Assembly: GCF_014195535.1 (NCBI RefSeq)
Contig: NZ_JACIBY010000016.1
Span: 78,203-142,202, forward strand
DNA: 64,000 nucleotides
Source of the DNA: Runella defluvii
GTDB lineage: Bacteria; Bacteroidota; Bacteroidia; Cytophagales; Spirosomataceae
Reading direction: 5' to 3'
The translations under genes were made by a program, and so were the position numbers. The notes beneath the pieces are model-generated. The model searched no databases. It was not told where the DNA came from and saw nothing but the letters and a program-made list of their open reading frames with translations. Of the stretch, positions 18,533 through 40,422 are shown in pieces (within the stretch, counting starts at the first letter, position 1; the number at the start of each line of letters is the position of its first letter).

Positions 18533-20206
18533 ATGTTGAAAACTGCACTTACCGCCTTTTATCTTGCTTGCTTAATGGCATTGAGTCCACTTGCGCAGGC
18601 CCAGAAAGTTACCTTAACCAACCCGATTTTGACGGGTTTTTATCCTGACCCGAGCATCGTTAAAGTCGGGGCTGATTATTACAGCGTGCATTCTACGTTT
18701 TCGTACTTTCCGGGTCTGCCCATCATGCACAGCCGCGACCTGAAAAACTGGAAACAAATCGGCAACGTCATCAGCCGTCCATCGCAAATGGATTTCATGG
18801 GCGAGCGCATGAGCCGTGGGCTTTTTGCTCCTGCCATTACGTATTACAAAGGCGTCTATTATGTTACTTGTACGGATATTGACCATGACGGGAACTTTGT
18901 CGTGACCGCTACCAACCCAGCGGGACCGTACAGCAACCCTGTAAAACTTCCACAAGTCAGGGGTATCGACCCATCCATTTATTTTGACGAAGCCACCGAT
19001 AAAGCTTATGTGGTTTATAACAGCGATGCTCCTGATAATAAACCACTTTATCCGGGTCATCGCACCGTTCAGATGTATGAGTTTGATTACAAAAACTTAA
19101 AAACGATCGGAGAAAAAAAGCAATTGATAAACGGTGGGGTGGACATTAGCAAAAAACCAGTTTGGATTGAAGGTCCACACATTTTGAAACGCAACGATTG
19201 GTATATACTGTATTGTGCCGAGGGAGGAACTTCGGTTAATCACTCACAAGTGGCCTTGCGTAGCAAAGATATTTGGGGACCGTATGTACCGTTTGAAGGC
19301 AACCCAGTCTTGACCCAAAGAGGCTTACCCGCCGACCGCCCCAACCCGATTACGTCGGCAGGGCACGCGCAGTTTATTGAAGGCCCCGACGGCAATTGGT
19401 ACTCGATTTTCTTGGCTGTTCGCCCTTACGAAGGTGATTTTTACAACACAGGTCGCGAAATGTTCATTGCTCCGCTCACGTGGGTAAACGATTGGCCAAT
19501 GATTGAACACGGCGAAAAAGCCATTGAATACAAGTATGCTACCAACATCAAAGAAGTAAAACAGAAAGGGGCTTTGCCGCAAAACGGCAATTTTGCTTAT
19601 ACCATGACCTTCGACAAAGGACTCGACCTTTCGCTCATGCACTTGCGAACGGTTGATAGTAGTTCATTTAAAACGTCTAAAAATGGTCTAACGCTTAAAC
19701 TCAAGCCTGAAACAATCTCAGAGTTGGGCAATCCATCTTTTGTGGCCAAACGCCAGCAACACATGTATTCAGTAGCTGAAACAGAGTTGAATTTTACGCC
19801 AAAAACTGAAAAAGAAAAGGCGGGTTTGGTGATTTATCAGGACGAAAGCCATTTTTACTTTTTGGCAAAATCTATCAAAGATGGTAAAACACAAGTGGAA
19901 TTATACAAAAGTGTGCATCGCAAAAAAGACGTAGAATTGATCAATACGTTACCCGTAGGAAATGGCAAATTGAGTTTAAAAATAACGTCAAAAGCCGATA
20001 AAGTTGATTTTGAGATTTCTGAAAACGGTAAAACGTACAAAATCGTTGCCGAAAACTTAGATGGGAAGCACTTATCTACCAAAGTATCAGGTGGATTTAT
20101 TGGCAATGTGTATGCTATGTATGCTACTTCAAATGGTGAAAAAAGCGATAATACAGCAACATTTAAGTATTTGAAATACAGCGGCAATGATCCTGTATTG
20201 AAATAA
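18533..20206 (+). CDS. GH43 beta-xylosidase/arabinofuranosidase with C-terminal beta-sandwich
   Basis: A 557-residue secreted protein (signal about 1-24, ending AQAQ). The GH43 propeller covers about 28-335 with base D39 (GFYPDPSIVK), modulator D146 (GIDPSIYF) and acid E213 (WIEGPHILKR). A C-terminal concanavalin-like domain (about 350-550) is the kind seen on GH43 xylosidases. It follows GH95 by 30 bp in the same operon and likely removes xylose or arabinose from arabinoxylan oligosaccharides. Its last 34 bp are duplicated just downstream along with a hairpin, so the natural 3' end has been tandemly copied. Confidence 0.9.
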   Translation: MLKTALTAFYLACLMALSPLAQAQKVTLTNPILTGFYPDPSIVKVGADYYSVHSTFSYFPGLPIMHSRDLKNWKQIGNVISRPSQMDFMGERMSRGLFAPAITYYKGVYYVTCTDIDHDGNFVVTATNPAGPYSNPVKLPQVRGIDPSIYFDEATDKAYVVYNSDAPDNKPLYPGHRTVQMYEFDYKNLKTIGEKKQLINGGVDISKKPVWIEGPHILKRNDWYILYCAEGGTSVNHSQVALRSKDIWGPYVPFEGNPVLTQRGLPADRPNPITSAGHAQFIEGPDGNWYSIFLAVRPYEGDFYNTGREMFIAPLTWVNDWPMIEHGEKAIEYKYATNIKEVKQKGALPQNGNFAYTMTFDKGLDLSLMHLRTVDSSSFKTSKNGLTLKLKPETISELGNPSFVAKRQQHMYSVAETELNFTPKTEKEKAGLVIYQDESHFYFLAKSIKDGKTQVELYKSVHRKKDVELINTLPVGNGKLSLKITSKADKVDFEISENGKTYKIVAENLDGKHLSTKVSGGFIGNVYAMYATSNGEKSDNTATFKYLKYSGNDPVLK

Positions 20207-20321
20207 TGTACCCTTGGAAAGGTTTTGAACCTTTCCAAGGATGAAATGAAATACAGTGGCAATGATCCTGTATTGAAATAAAAAACGTCTAACCTTGGAA
20301 AGGTTTTGAACCTTTCCAAGG
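20173..20321. repeat. Tandem duplication of a gene 3' end plus 13-bp palindromic hairpin
   Basis: The last 34 bp of the upstream GH43 gene (20173-20206) recur at 20248-20281 with one visible change. Each copy is followed by the same perfect hairpin, CCTTGGAAAGGTT-ttg-AACCTTTCCAAGG (20212-20240 and 20293-20321). The duplication unit is about 75-81 bp. The hairpin looks like a REP-type element and could stabilise the upstream mRNA segment. Confidence 0.85.
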
Positions 20322-20337
20322 ATTAAAAAATAATGCC

Positions 20338-22620
20338 TTGCGAACCTTACTAATACATACCATAACCGCCTTCCTGCTCAGCTTTTCGGCGTTGGGGCAG
20401 ATGCAACCGTTTACCCTTCAGGAGGTGAAGGTGACGAATGGTGCTTTCAAGAACGCGCAGGACGTGGACATGCGGTACATCCTGTCGCTGAACCCTGATA
20501 AGCTGCTGGCGCCCTACCTTATCGACGCGGGGTTACCCTTGAAAGCCGAACGCTATGGAAACTGGGAAAGCTCGGGACTGGACGGCCACATCGGCGGACA
20601 TTACCTGTCGGCACTGGCTATGATGTACGCCTCGACGGGCAATGCCGAACTGAAAAAACGGCTCGACTATATGGTGGACCAACTGGCTCAGTGTCAGGCT
20701 AAAAACAGCAACGGCTACGTGGGCGGTATTCCGCAGGGAAAGGTCTTTTGGGAGCGGATTCACAAAGGCGACATCGACGGCAGCAGCTTTGGGCTGAACA
20801 ACACGTGGGTGCCGCTCTACAACATTCATAAGTTGTTTGCAGGCTTGCGGGATGCCTACGAATTTACGGGTAATCAGCAAGCCAAACAGGTATTGGTCGG
20901 TTTGGGGGATTGGTTTGTCGAACTCATTCAGCCGCTTTCGGACGACCAAATCCAGCAAATCCTTCGTACCGAGCACGGGGGCATGAACGAGGTGTTTGCC
21001 GACCTGTACCTGTTGACCAAAAACCAAAAGTATTTGACCACCGCCCAGCGTATTTCTCACCGCGCTATTCTGAATCCGTTACTGCAAAAACAGGACAAAC
21101 TGACTGGTTTACATGCCAATACGCAGATTCCGAAGGTGATTGGGTTTGAAAAAATTGCGCAGTTAACAGGCAATGCCGACTGGTCGGAAGCGGCGCGTTT
21201 TTTCTGGCAAAATGTAGCCCAAACCCGTAGCGTGGCTTTCGGCGGAAACAGCGTGCGTGAGCATTTTAACCCGACGAATGATTTCAGTTCGATGCTTAAA
21301 TCGAATCAGGGCCCTGAAACCTGCAACTCGTTTAACATGCTGCGGTTGAGCAAAGCGCTGTTTCTGGACAAAAACGACCCGACGTATCTCGACTTTTACG
21401 AACGGGTTTTGTACAACCACATCCTGTCGAGTCAGCATCCGCAAAAGGGTGGTTTTGTGTATTTTACGCCCATTCGCCCCAACCATTATCGGGTGTATTC
21501 GCAACCTGAAACCAGCATGTGGTGCTGCGTTGGTTCGGGCATCGAAAACCATACCAAATACGGTGAACTGATTTACAGTCATTTGGCCAATGACCTGTTT
21601 GTCAACCTGTTTATCCCTTCCACCTTAGACTGGAAGGAGAAAAATATTCAACTTACCCAAAGCACGGAGTTTCCGTACAAAAACCAGACAGAACTGGTAC
21701 TAAAACTGGCTAAATCACAGACGTTTGCTTTGCAAATCCGTTCCCCGAAATGGGCGGAAAATGTTGAGATTTTGGTCAATGGAAAAAAGTATCCTGTCAG
21801 CGCCCAGCCCGCACAGTACATGGGCATTGAGAAAAAATGGAAATCGGGCGATAAAGTGACGGTGCGTTTTTCGACCTCAACCAAACTGGAATACCTACCC
21901 GACAATTCCAACTGGGCGGCGTTTGTGCACGGGCCGATTGTGTTGGCGGCGCAAACCGCTAAAACCGATTTGGTCGGGCTGTTTGCCGACGACAGCCGCA
22001 TGGGTCACGAAACTAAAGGAAAACTGTACCCCATCGACAAAGCGTACGCGTTGATTGGCGATACGGACTCCTATCTTTCAACGATAAAACCAGCTGGTAA
22101 TCTGACTTTTACGCTCGACTCGCTGACGCTGCAACCGTTCTACGAAATCCACGATGCGCGTTACCAAATGTATTTCCAGACCTTTACGCAGGCCGATTTT
22201 GATGCTCAGAAAGCAACCCGACGTCAGCAGGAAGCCGAGGCATTGGCACTGGAAGCCCGAACAGTTGATAAGGTGAATTGCGGCGAACAACAACCCGAGG
22301 TAGATCATGCGTACAAGGGCGAAAAAAGCGACTCGGGCTACGACGACGACGGCCGTTTCTGGCGAAATACCCGCTCGTACATCTCGTATCAGTTGCAAAA
22401 CAAAGAGCTGGCGGGTAAAACGCTTGAGATTCATTTTTCGGGAAATCTGAAAACGGAGGATGTGGGCATTTTTATCAATGATCGGGCTGCGGAATTACTC
22501 GCCGTAAAAGACAAAGTGATTACAGTAAAAACCGATGATAAAGAACTTGTTAAGCTAAAAATTTCCTCCGAAAATGGCAGGCCGACGCCACGGTTTTTTC
22601 AGATAAGATTGGTGAAATAA
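20338..22620 (+). CDS. GH127 beta-L-arabinofuranosidase, secreted
   Basis: A 760-residue protein of the DUF1680/GH127 family with signal peptide (about 1-20, ending SALG). The zinc-thiolate active site known from Bifidobacterium HypBA1 is intact: E327 and C329 in GPETCNSF, and C396-C397 in MWCCVGSGIENH, where the first Cys of the pair is the nucleophile. EHGGMNEVFADLY (212-224) is another family hallmark. Such enzymes release L-arabinofuranose in beta linkage. The start codon is TTG; a 5-bp CCTTG lies between an out-of-frame ATG (20333) and the codon for Arg2, suggesting the original ATG was displaced by the adjacent repeat. Confidence 0.9.
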   Translation: MRTLLIHTITAFLLSFSALGQMQPFTLQEVKVTNGAFKNAQDVDMRYILSLNPDKLLAPYLIDAGLPLKAERYGNWESSGLDGHIGGHYLSALAMMYASTGNAELKKRLDYMVDQLAQCQAKNSNGYVGGIPQGKVFWERIHKGDIDGSSFGLNNTWVPLYNIHKLFAGLRDAYEFTGNQQAKQVLVGLGDWFVELIQPLSDDQIQQILRTEHGGMNEVFADLYLLTKNQKYLTTAQRISHRAILNPLLQKQDKLTGLHANTQIPKVIGFEKIAQLTGNADWSEAARFFWQNVAQTRSVAFGGNSVREHFNPTNDFSSMLKSNQGPETCNSFNMLRLSKALFLDKNDPTYLDFYERVLYNHILSSQHPQKGGFVYFTPIRPNHYRVYSQPETSMWCCVGSGIENHTKYGELIYSHLANDLFVNLFIPSTLDWKEKNIQLTQSTEFPYKNQTELVLKLAKSQTFALQIRSPKWAENVEILVNGKKYPVSAQPAQYMGIEKKWKSGDKVTVRFSTSTKLEYLPDNSNWAAFVHGPIVLAAQTAKTDLVGLFADDSRMGHETKGKLYPIDKAYALIGDTDSYLSTIKPAGNLTFTLDSLTLQPFYEIHDARYQMYFQTFTQADFDAQKATRRQQEAEALALEARTVDKVNCGEQQPEVDHAYKGEKSDSGYDDDGRFWRNTRSYISYQLQNKELAGKTLEIHFSGNLKTEDVGIFINDRAAELLAVKDKVITVKTDDKELVKLKISSENGRPTPRFFQIRLVK

Positions 22621-22653
22621 ATATCTATCTTTTAGCAATTAACGATAACAAAA

Positions 22654-23193
22654 ATGACGTACAAACGAAATTGTGTCAAAGTAACACGGTCTATTCTCCT
22701 GCTTGTTGCAGGCTGGCTCTTCAGCCTTTCAGCAGGTGCTCAATCTAATTTTTCCAGCAAACTTATTGGTGTAGGTGTTGTGGTCGCCGATATTGACCGA
22801 GCGCTCGATTTTTACGTCAACGGCATTGGCATGGTAAAAACTGGAAGCTTTACTATCAATGAAGAATTTGGCAAACGTTCTGGACTTACAAACGGTGTTT
22901 CGACAAACGTAACCGTCCTTAAACTAGAAAACAGTCCCGAAGCCAACGAATGGAAACTCATGAGTTTCGGCAAAAAAGCGGCTCATCCCATGCCCAAAGT
23001 CATTCAGGATGATACGGGTATGCAGTACATTACAATCAATGTAAAGTCCTTAAAACCAATCATTGAGCGATTAACTAAACAAAATGTTGCCTTTTTGGGG
23101 ACTACGCCCACGCCACTAAATAAGAACGCTCATTTTGTACTTGTTCAGGACCCCGACGGCAACTTTGTTGAGCTTATCGGGCCGCTTGAATAA
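22654..23193 (+). CDS. Secreted VOC-family (glyoxalase/dioxygenase fold) protein
   Basis: A 179-residue protein with a signal peptide (about 1-30, ending LSAGAQ) followed by one vicinal-oxygen-chelate domain (IGVGVVVADIDRALDFYVNGIGM at the start, shown in part as VVVADIDRALDFYV, and VLVQDPDGNFVELIGPL at the end). VOC proteins include glyoxalase I and extradiol dioxygenases; the usual final metal-binding Glu is present in FVELIG, but the first ligand position (usually His) is V or D here. Its role in a glycan locus is unclear; action on aromatic groups or aldehydes set free from the polymer is only a guess. It sits 33 bp after GH127 and 21 bp before the next GH43. Confidence 0.75.
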   Translation: MTYKRNCVKVTRSILLLVAGWLFSLSAGAQSNFSSKLIGVGVVVADIDRALDFYVNGIGMVKTGSFTINEEFGKRSGLTNGVSTNVTVLKLENSPEANEWKLMSFGKKAAHPMPKVIQDDTGMQYITINVKSLKPIIERLTKQNVAFLGTTPTPLNKNAHFVLVQDPDGNFVELIGPLE

Positions 23194-23214
23194 TGCAAAA
23201 ATCAAATCAGGAAT

Positions 23215-24789
23215 ATGACAAAACGTTTCTTTTTTACTCTTTATATTACCCTTCTGGGATTAGTGATTTCAAGTACGGCCACGGCACAAACCGCCCGCAA
23301 TCCCATCATTTATGCCGACGTGCCCGATTTGTCGATGATTCGCGTCGGGAAAACGTACTACATGAGCAGCACTACCATGCACATGAGCCCCGGCGTGCCC
23401 CTGATGAAATCGATGGATTTGGTGAATTGGCAACTCTTTGGCTACGTCTATGACACGCTGGCCAATGTGCCTGCCCTCAACCTCACCGACGGCAAAGGTA
23501 CTTACGGGCGGGGTTCGTGGGCGAGCTGCATTAAGTACCACAACGGACTGTTTTACGTCACGACATTTGCCCAGACAACGGGTAAAACCCACGTTTATTC
23601 CACCAAAAACATCGAAAAAGGCCCTTGGAAATCGGTTTCGTTCGCGCCAAGCCTCCACGACCACAGTTTGTATTTCGACGACGACGGCAGGGTGTATATG
23701 ATTTATGGCAACGGAAAAATCAAAATCATTGAACTGACAAGCGACGTGTCGGGCATCAAAAAAGGAGGACTCGACCAAACCATCATCGAAAACGGCAGCG
23801 CACCAGCGGGGAATAACATCATGCTCGGAGCAGAAGGCTCGCAGTTGTTTAAGGTCAACGGAAAATACTATTTGTTCAATATTTGCTGGCCAAGAGGCGG
23901 CATGCGGACGGTAATTATCCACCGCGCCGACAAGCTCACGGGACCGTGGGAAGGCCGCGTGGCGTTGCAGGATTTGGGCGTGGCGCAGGGCGGATTGATT
24001 GATACGCCCGACGGTCGCTGGTTCTCGTACCTGTTCCGCGATTACGGCGGGGTTGGCCGCATTCCGTATTTGGTGCCTGTGACGTGGGAGAACGGCTGGC
24101 CTGTGCTGGGCGTTAACGGCAAAGTTCCCGAAACGCTGGATTTGCCTGCCAACAAGCCGCTCATTCCCAGCATTGTAGCCTCGGACGAATTTGCCCGCAA
24201 AAAAGGCGACGCGGCTTTGCCGTTGGTGTGGCAATGGAATCACAACCCCGATAATTCGCTCTGGTCAGTATCCGAACGAAAAGGATTTTTACGCTTAAAA
24301 ACGGGACGAATCGATACATCGTTTGTTCTCGCCCGCAACACCCTCACCCAGCGCACCATCGGCCCCGAATCGACGGGTTCGACCTTGTTGGATGCCTCGA
24401 ACATGAAAGAAGGCGACTTCGCGGGGCTAGGTTTGTTACAAAAGAATTTTGGTTTGGTTGGGGTAAAGGTGGGCAAAGGGCGAAAATCAATCGTCATGGT
24501 TAGTGCCAATACGGGCAAACCCGTTGAGATTGAGAACATCCCGCTTACCCAAAATACGCTGTACGTCAAGGCGGAATGTAATTTCAACAAACGCGCCGAC
24601 ATCGCCCATTTCTTTTACAGCCTCGACGGCAAGGTTTGGACAAAAATCGGTGAGCCGTTGAAAATGCCTTACACCATCCCGCATTTTATGGGCTACCGTT
24701 TTGGGTTGTTCAACTACGCCACCCAAACCACGGGCGGTTTTGCCGACTTTGATTATTTCCGAATAGATGACAAGATTTCAGAGAAGTAA
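23215..24789 (+). CDS. GH43-family glycosidase with C-terminal beta-sandwich, secreted
   Basis: A 524-residue protein with signal peptide (about 1-25, ending TATAQ). GH43 propeller residues about 28-310 carry base D35 (IIYADVPDLS), modulator D149 (LHDHSLYFDDDG) and acid E207 (LGAEGSQLFK). A C-terminal concanavalin-like domain (about 325-520) follows, as in subfamily-12-type arabinofuranosidases of xylan and pectin loci. It probably removes arabinofuranose side chains outside the inner membrane. It lies between the VOC gene and the GH97 gene; the following 187-bp gap carries dispersed inverted repeats. Confidence 0.87.
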   Translation: MTKRFFFTLYITLLGLVISSTATAQTARNPIIYADVPDLSMIRVGKTYYMSSTTMHMSPGVPLMKSMDLVNWQLFGYVYDTLANVPALNLTDGKGTYGRGSWASCIKYHNGLFYVTTFAQTTGKTHVYSTKNIEKGPWKSVSFAPSLHDHSLYFDDDGRVYMIYGNGKIKIIELTSDVSGIKKGGLDQTIIENGSAPAGNNIMLGAEGSQLFKVNGKYYLFNICWPRGGMRTVIIHRADKLTGPWEGRVALQDLGVAQGGLIDTPDGRWFSYLFRDYGGVGRIPYLVPVTWENGWPVLGVNGKVPETLDLPANKPLIPSIVASDEFARKKGDAALPLVWQWNHNPDNSLWSVSERKGFLRLKTGRIDTSFVLARNTLTQRTIGPESTGSTLLDASNMKEGDFAGLGLLQKNFGLVGVKVGKGRKSIVMVSANTGKPVEIENIPLTQNTLYVKAECNFNKRADIAHFFYSLDGKVWTKIGEPLKMPYTIPHFMGYRFGLFNYATQTTGGFADFDYFRIDDKISEK

Positions 24790-24801
24790 TAAAAACACGC
24801 T

Positions 24802-24901
24802 GTATGCAAAAGAACCATAGCATACGGCGGATATATAAACCACATAGTCACATAGGGCACAAAAGGTAAAAAAATCTATGTTTTCTAAGTGCCTATGTGG
24901 T
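24802..24901. repeat. Dispersed inverted-repeat element (CACATAG type)
   Basis: A short stem GTATGC...GCATAC (24802-24825) is followed by ACCACATAG(TCACATAG)GGCAC (24839-24860), which pairs with GTGCCTATGTGGT (24889-24901) except for an extra 8-bp copy of the core. Non-coding, with the look of a small mobile palindromic element inside the operon. Confidence 0.6.
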
Positions 24902-24976
24902 AAGAAACTTTTGTTCTGGCGAGAAACCCAAATAAGCATTTTTAGGGTGAAAGAATTAATAAAAACATTAGCGCAA

Positions 24977-29313
<4,337 letters not shown>

Positions 29314-29335
29314 TGAATTAAATACGGCGTAAACG

Positions 29336-32558
<3,223 letters not shown>

Positions 32559-32592
32559 TACCCCAATACACCCTTAACCAATCAGTAAACCA

Positions 32593-34849
<2,257 letters not shown>

Positions 34850-34854
34850 TATAA

Positions 34855-35970
<1,116 letters not shown>

Positions 35971-35983
35971 CACCAAAAATCAG

Positions 35984-37375
35984 ATGAGAAAAACGGTTCT
36001 GCTGTGTCTGCATGGTTTACTTGCCCTGACAGCTGCCCTTGCGCAGCAACCACGCCGCACGCCCGAACAGGATAGCCTGATGGCACGGATGCAGCGAAAA
36101 ACAGCGGCCGACCATCGGCAAATGCTGAACCAGCTAGGCATCCAATCGCTTCGTTCGGGGCCATCGGGCAACCCTTCGGCACCCAATGCCGCCAATCGGG
36201 ACGAAGCGAAGGTGCCGCCCTATACATTACCCGATCCGTTGGTACTCAAAAACGGGAAAAAAGTAAAGTCGGCCAAAGACTGGGTGGCTACCAAGCGGCC
36301 TGAATTAGTGGAAGATTTTGAACGGGAAGTTTATGGTCGATTACCCGCTGTCATTCCGAACGTAAACTGGCAGGTGGTTTCGGTCAAAGACACGGTTGTT
36401 GGGAATCAACCCATTAAAGAAAAAACGCTGCGGGGCGTGGTGGACAATTCGGCGTACCCATCCATCAGTGTCAACATGGAACTGGTACTCGCAACCCCTA
36501 AAACTGCGTCGGGTCCCGTGCCTGTGGTCATGGAATTTGGCTTTATCCGTTCACCGTTTGGAAATTATGCACCCGTTCAGCCCATTGGGTTAGGGTCGGC
36601 GGGCGAACCGACGTGGAAAGAACAACTGATTTCCCGAGGTTGGGGCTATGCCATCCTTGTGCCCTCCAGCATTCAGGCCGACAATGGCGCAGGGTTGACC
36701 GAAGGCATCATCGGCCTGTGCAACAAGGGGCAATTCCGAAAGCCAGACGATTGGGGTGCATTGCGGGCATGGGCGTGGGGTGCCAGCCGTGCCGTTGACT
36801 ATTTTGAAACGGACAAGAACGTTGATACCAAGCGCATTGCCATCGAAGGGCTTTCGCGCTATGGAAAAGCCACCGCCGTTGCTATGGCCTTTGAGCCTCG
36901 TTTCTCGCTGGCTTTCATCGGGTCATCAGGGGCTGGCGGTGCCAAGATTCTACGCCGAATCTTTGGCGAGCAGGTCGAAAATCTGGCAGGTTCGGGCGAA
37001 TACCATTGGTTTTGCGGTAATTTTTTGAAGTACGCAGGGCCGCTCACGCCGCAGGATATGCCCGTCGATGGCCATTCGCTGGTGGCGTTGTCGGCTCCCC
37101 GTCCCGTTTTTATCAGCTCGGGTTCGCCGCAGGTAGAAGGGCAGTGGGTGGATGCCAAAGGCATGTTTCTGGCGGGTGTCCATGCGGGACCTGTTTACAA
37201 ACTATTTGGTAAAAAAGACCTTGGAACCTCCGAATTTCCCCGCATCGGCACTCCGCTGATTGACGGAGAAATCGCGTTTCGGCAACACGCAGGCGGACAT
37301 AGTACAGGCCCCAACTGGAGCACGTGGATTGCGTGGGCCTGTCGCTATTGGGGTGACTGTAAGTATTTTGAATGA
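35984..37375 (+). CDS. CE15 glucuronoyl esterase, secreted
   Basis: A 463-residue protein with signal peptide (about 1-21, ending AALAQ). The CE15 nucleophile motif is EGLSRYGKA (S291; family G-C/L-S-R-x-G-K) and the catalytic His is in QHAGGHSTGPNW (H439). Conserved substrate-binding segments such as DDWGALRAWAWGASRAVDY are present. CE15 enzymes split esters between lignin alcohols and 4-O-methyl-glucuronic acid on xylan. Its place inside a CE1 array, followed by GH10, is strong support for lignin-linked glucuronoxylan as target. The acid at the canonical site after strand 7 (IGSSGAGG) is replaced by Ser/Gly, as in many bacterial members. Confidence 0.92.
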   Translation: MRKTVLLCLHGLLALTAALAQQPRRTPEQDSLMARMQRKTAADHRQMLNQLGIQSLRSGPSGNPSAPNAANRDEAKVPPYTLPDPLVLKNGKKVKSAKDWVATKRPELVEDFEREVYGRLPAVIPNVNWQVVSVKDTVVGNQPIKEKTLRGVVDNSAYPSISVNMELVLATPKTASGPVPVVMEFGFIRSPFGNYAPVQPIGLGSAGEPTWKEQLISRGWGYAILVPSSIQADNGAGLTEGIIGLCNKGQFRKPDDWGALRAWAWGASRAVDYFETDKNVDTKRIAIEGLSRYGKATAVAMAFEPRFSLAFIGSSGAGGAKILRRIFGEQVENLAGSGEYHWFCGNFLKYAGPLTPQDMPVDGHSLVALSAPRPVFISSGSPQVEGQWVDAKGMFLAGVHAGPVYKLFGKKDLGTSEFPRIGTPLIDGEIAFRQHAGGHSTGPNWSTWIAWACRYWGDCKYFE

Positions 37376-37398
37376 AGTAGAATGGTATAGAGTTTTAC

Positions 37399-37454
37399 CC
37401 GCAGATTGGCGCAGATTCATCGTTTTAGTAAGCTTTTTTCAGCGAAAATCTGCG
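37399..37454. repeat. Inverted/direct CGCAGATT repeat in intergenic gap
   Basis: Two direct copies of CGCAGATT (37400-37407 and 37410-37417) face an inverted copy AATCTGCG (37447-37454) across a 29-bp spacer. It fills the 150-bp gap between the CE15 and two-domain esterase genes and resembles short dispersed palindromic elements. Confidence 0.6.
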
Positions 37455-37498
37455 TTTGTATTTTTCAGCGGTCTTCTGCAAGAGAAAGAAAGAAATGA

Positions 37499-39454
<1,956 letters not shown>

Positions 39455-39485
39455 ACGATGGTTTGGAATGTAGAGTAGGAGTTCC

Positions 39486-39547
39486 CTTCGGCTTCGCGCA
39501 GAAAACAACTTTTGATTGTTGGTATCTGGGTGAAGCCGAAGCCAGAT
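39486..39547. repeat. Inverted repeat CTTCGGCTTC in 186-bp gap
   Basis: CTTCGGCTTC (39486-39495) and GAAGCCGAAG (39532-39541) are perfect 10-bp inverted copies; the right arm is also nested in ATCTGG...CCAGAT (39524-39547). The gap marks the boundary to the two AT-rich genes that follow. Confidence 0.55.
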
Positions 39548-39640
39548 AGGTAAAGTAGTTAGTCCGAAAACATGAACAGTGGGGGAATTTTGAAAATATA
39601 ATTACAGGTGAAAAACAACTTGTTGAAAAGAAACCAAACG

Positions 39641-40396
39641 ATGAAAAGCATACAAAAATTATTCTCTCCACTTTTGGCATTGAGCATTCTGCTTAGTGGA
39701 CAAACTTTTATACACCAAGCCATAGCGCAGCCCCCTGCTCAGCAAAGAGCACCGCTGCCCCCAATACCTATAAAAGGCGACACCACACATACATTAACAA
39801 GGCACTTTAAATTGGCTACCAACACTAAAATAGCTCCCTATACCAATGGTTTTATTCATAGGTGGTTGGTGTTAGAACCAATCAAGAAAGACATAGCAAG
39901 AAATAATATTTTCACCGACAATTACTTACGCAGTGAGTTCAAGAACAATAATTTTTCGGAAGATTATTTAATGATACCAAAGGCTGGTGAAATGGTAAAC
40001 GTTGGTAATCAGGCGCTCAACTGGTATGCTCTGGACAGTAAAACCTTTAATTTTAATTTGTTCAATTTTTCCTATGACATCAACAAACCGAAGTATGGCT
40101 TACTTTTTTGGTTGGTTACCGTCATTGACTGTTCAGAGGAAATACAAAATGTAAGAATGACTGCTGGATGTAATTCGGGAGGAATGTTTTGGCTCAATGG
40201 TCAAGAAATACTGATGCTTTCTGGTGACAGAGATATGATAGTTGACAACGTGGCTTCACCCATATTAACCTTAAAAAAGGGGAGAAATATTATTCGCGGG
40301 GCAGTAATTAACGGCCCGGGGATGGCTAATTTTTGCCTTCGTTTTATTGACGAAAAGGACCAACCTGTCAAAAATATCAGTATCAGCAAAGATTAA
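39641..40396 (+). CDS. Secreted protein of unknown function, probable jelly-roll domain
   Basis: The ATG at 39641 precedes a signal peptide (about 1-30, ending AIAQ); a GTG at 39608 would add 11 residues. The 251-residue mature domain has alternating beta segments and a stretch (NSGGMFWLNGQEILMLSG, ILTLKKGRNIIRGAVING) like the galactose-binding-like folds that carry lectin or esterase accessory modules. I do not recognise a named family. Base composition is clearly more AT-rich than the upstream esterase genes, as is that of the next gene, suggesting the pair arrived together. Confidence 0.7.
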   Translation: MKSIQKLFSPLLALSILLSGQTFIHQAIAQPPAQQRAPLPPIPIKGDTTHTLTRHFKLATNTKIAPYTNGFIHRWLVLEPIKKDIARNNIFTDNYLRSEFKNNNFSEDYLMIPKAGEMVNVGNQALNWYALDSKTFNFNLFNFSYDINKPKYGLLFWLVTVIDCSEEIQNVRMTAGCNSGGMFWLNGQEILMLSGDRDMIVDNVASPILTLKKGRNIIRGAVINGPGMANFCLRFIDEKDQPVKNISISKD

Positions 40397-40422
40397 CATC
40401 TAATCAAAATATTAACACAGAA

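Noticed and set aside
23269..24243. 324-codon minus-strand frame opposite the GH43 gene
   Set aside because: Overlaps a gene with all three GH43 catalytic acids; the translated product is rich in His/Arg with no domain, as expected of an antisense shadow.
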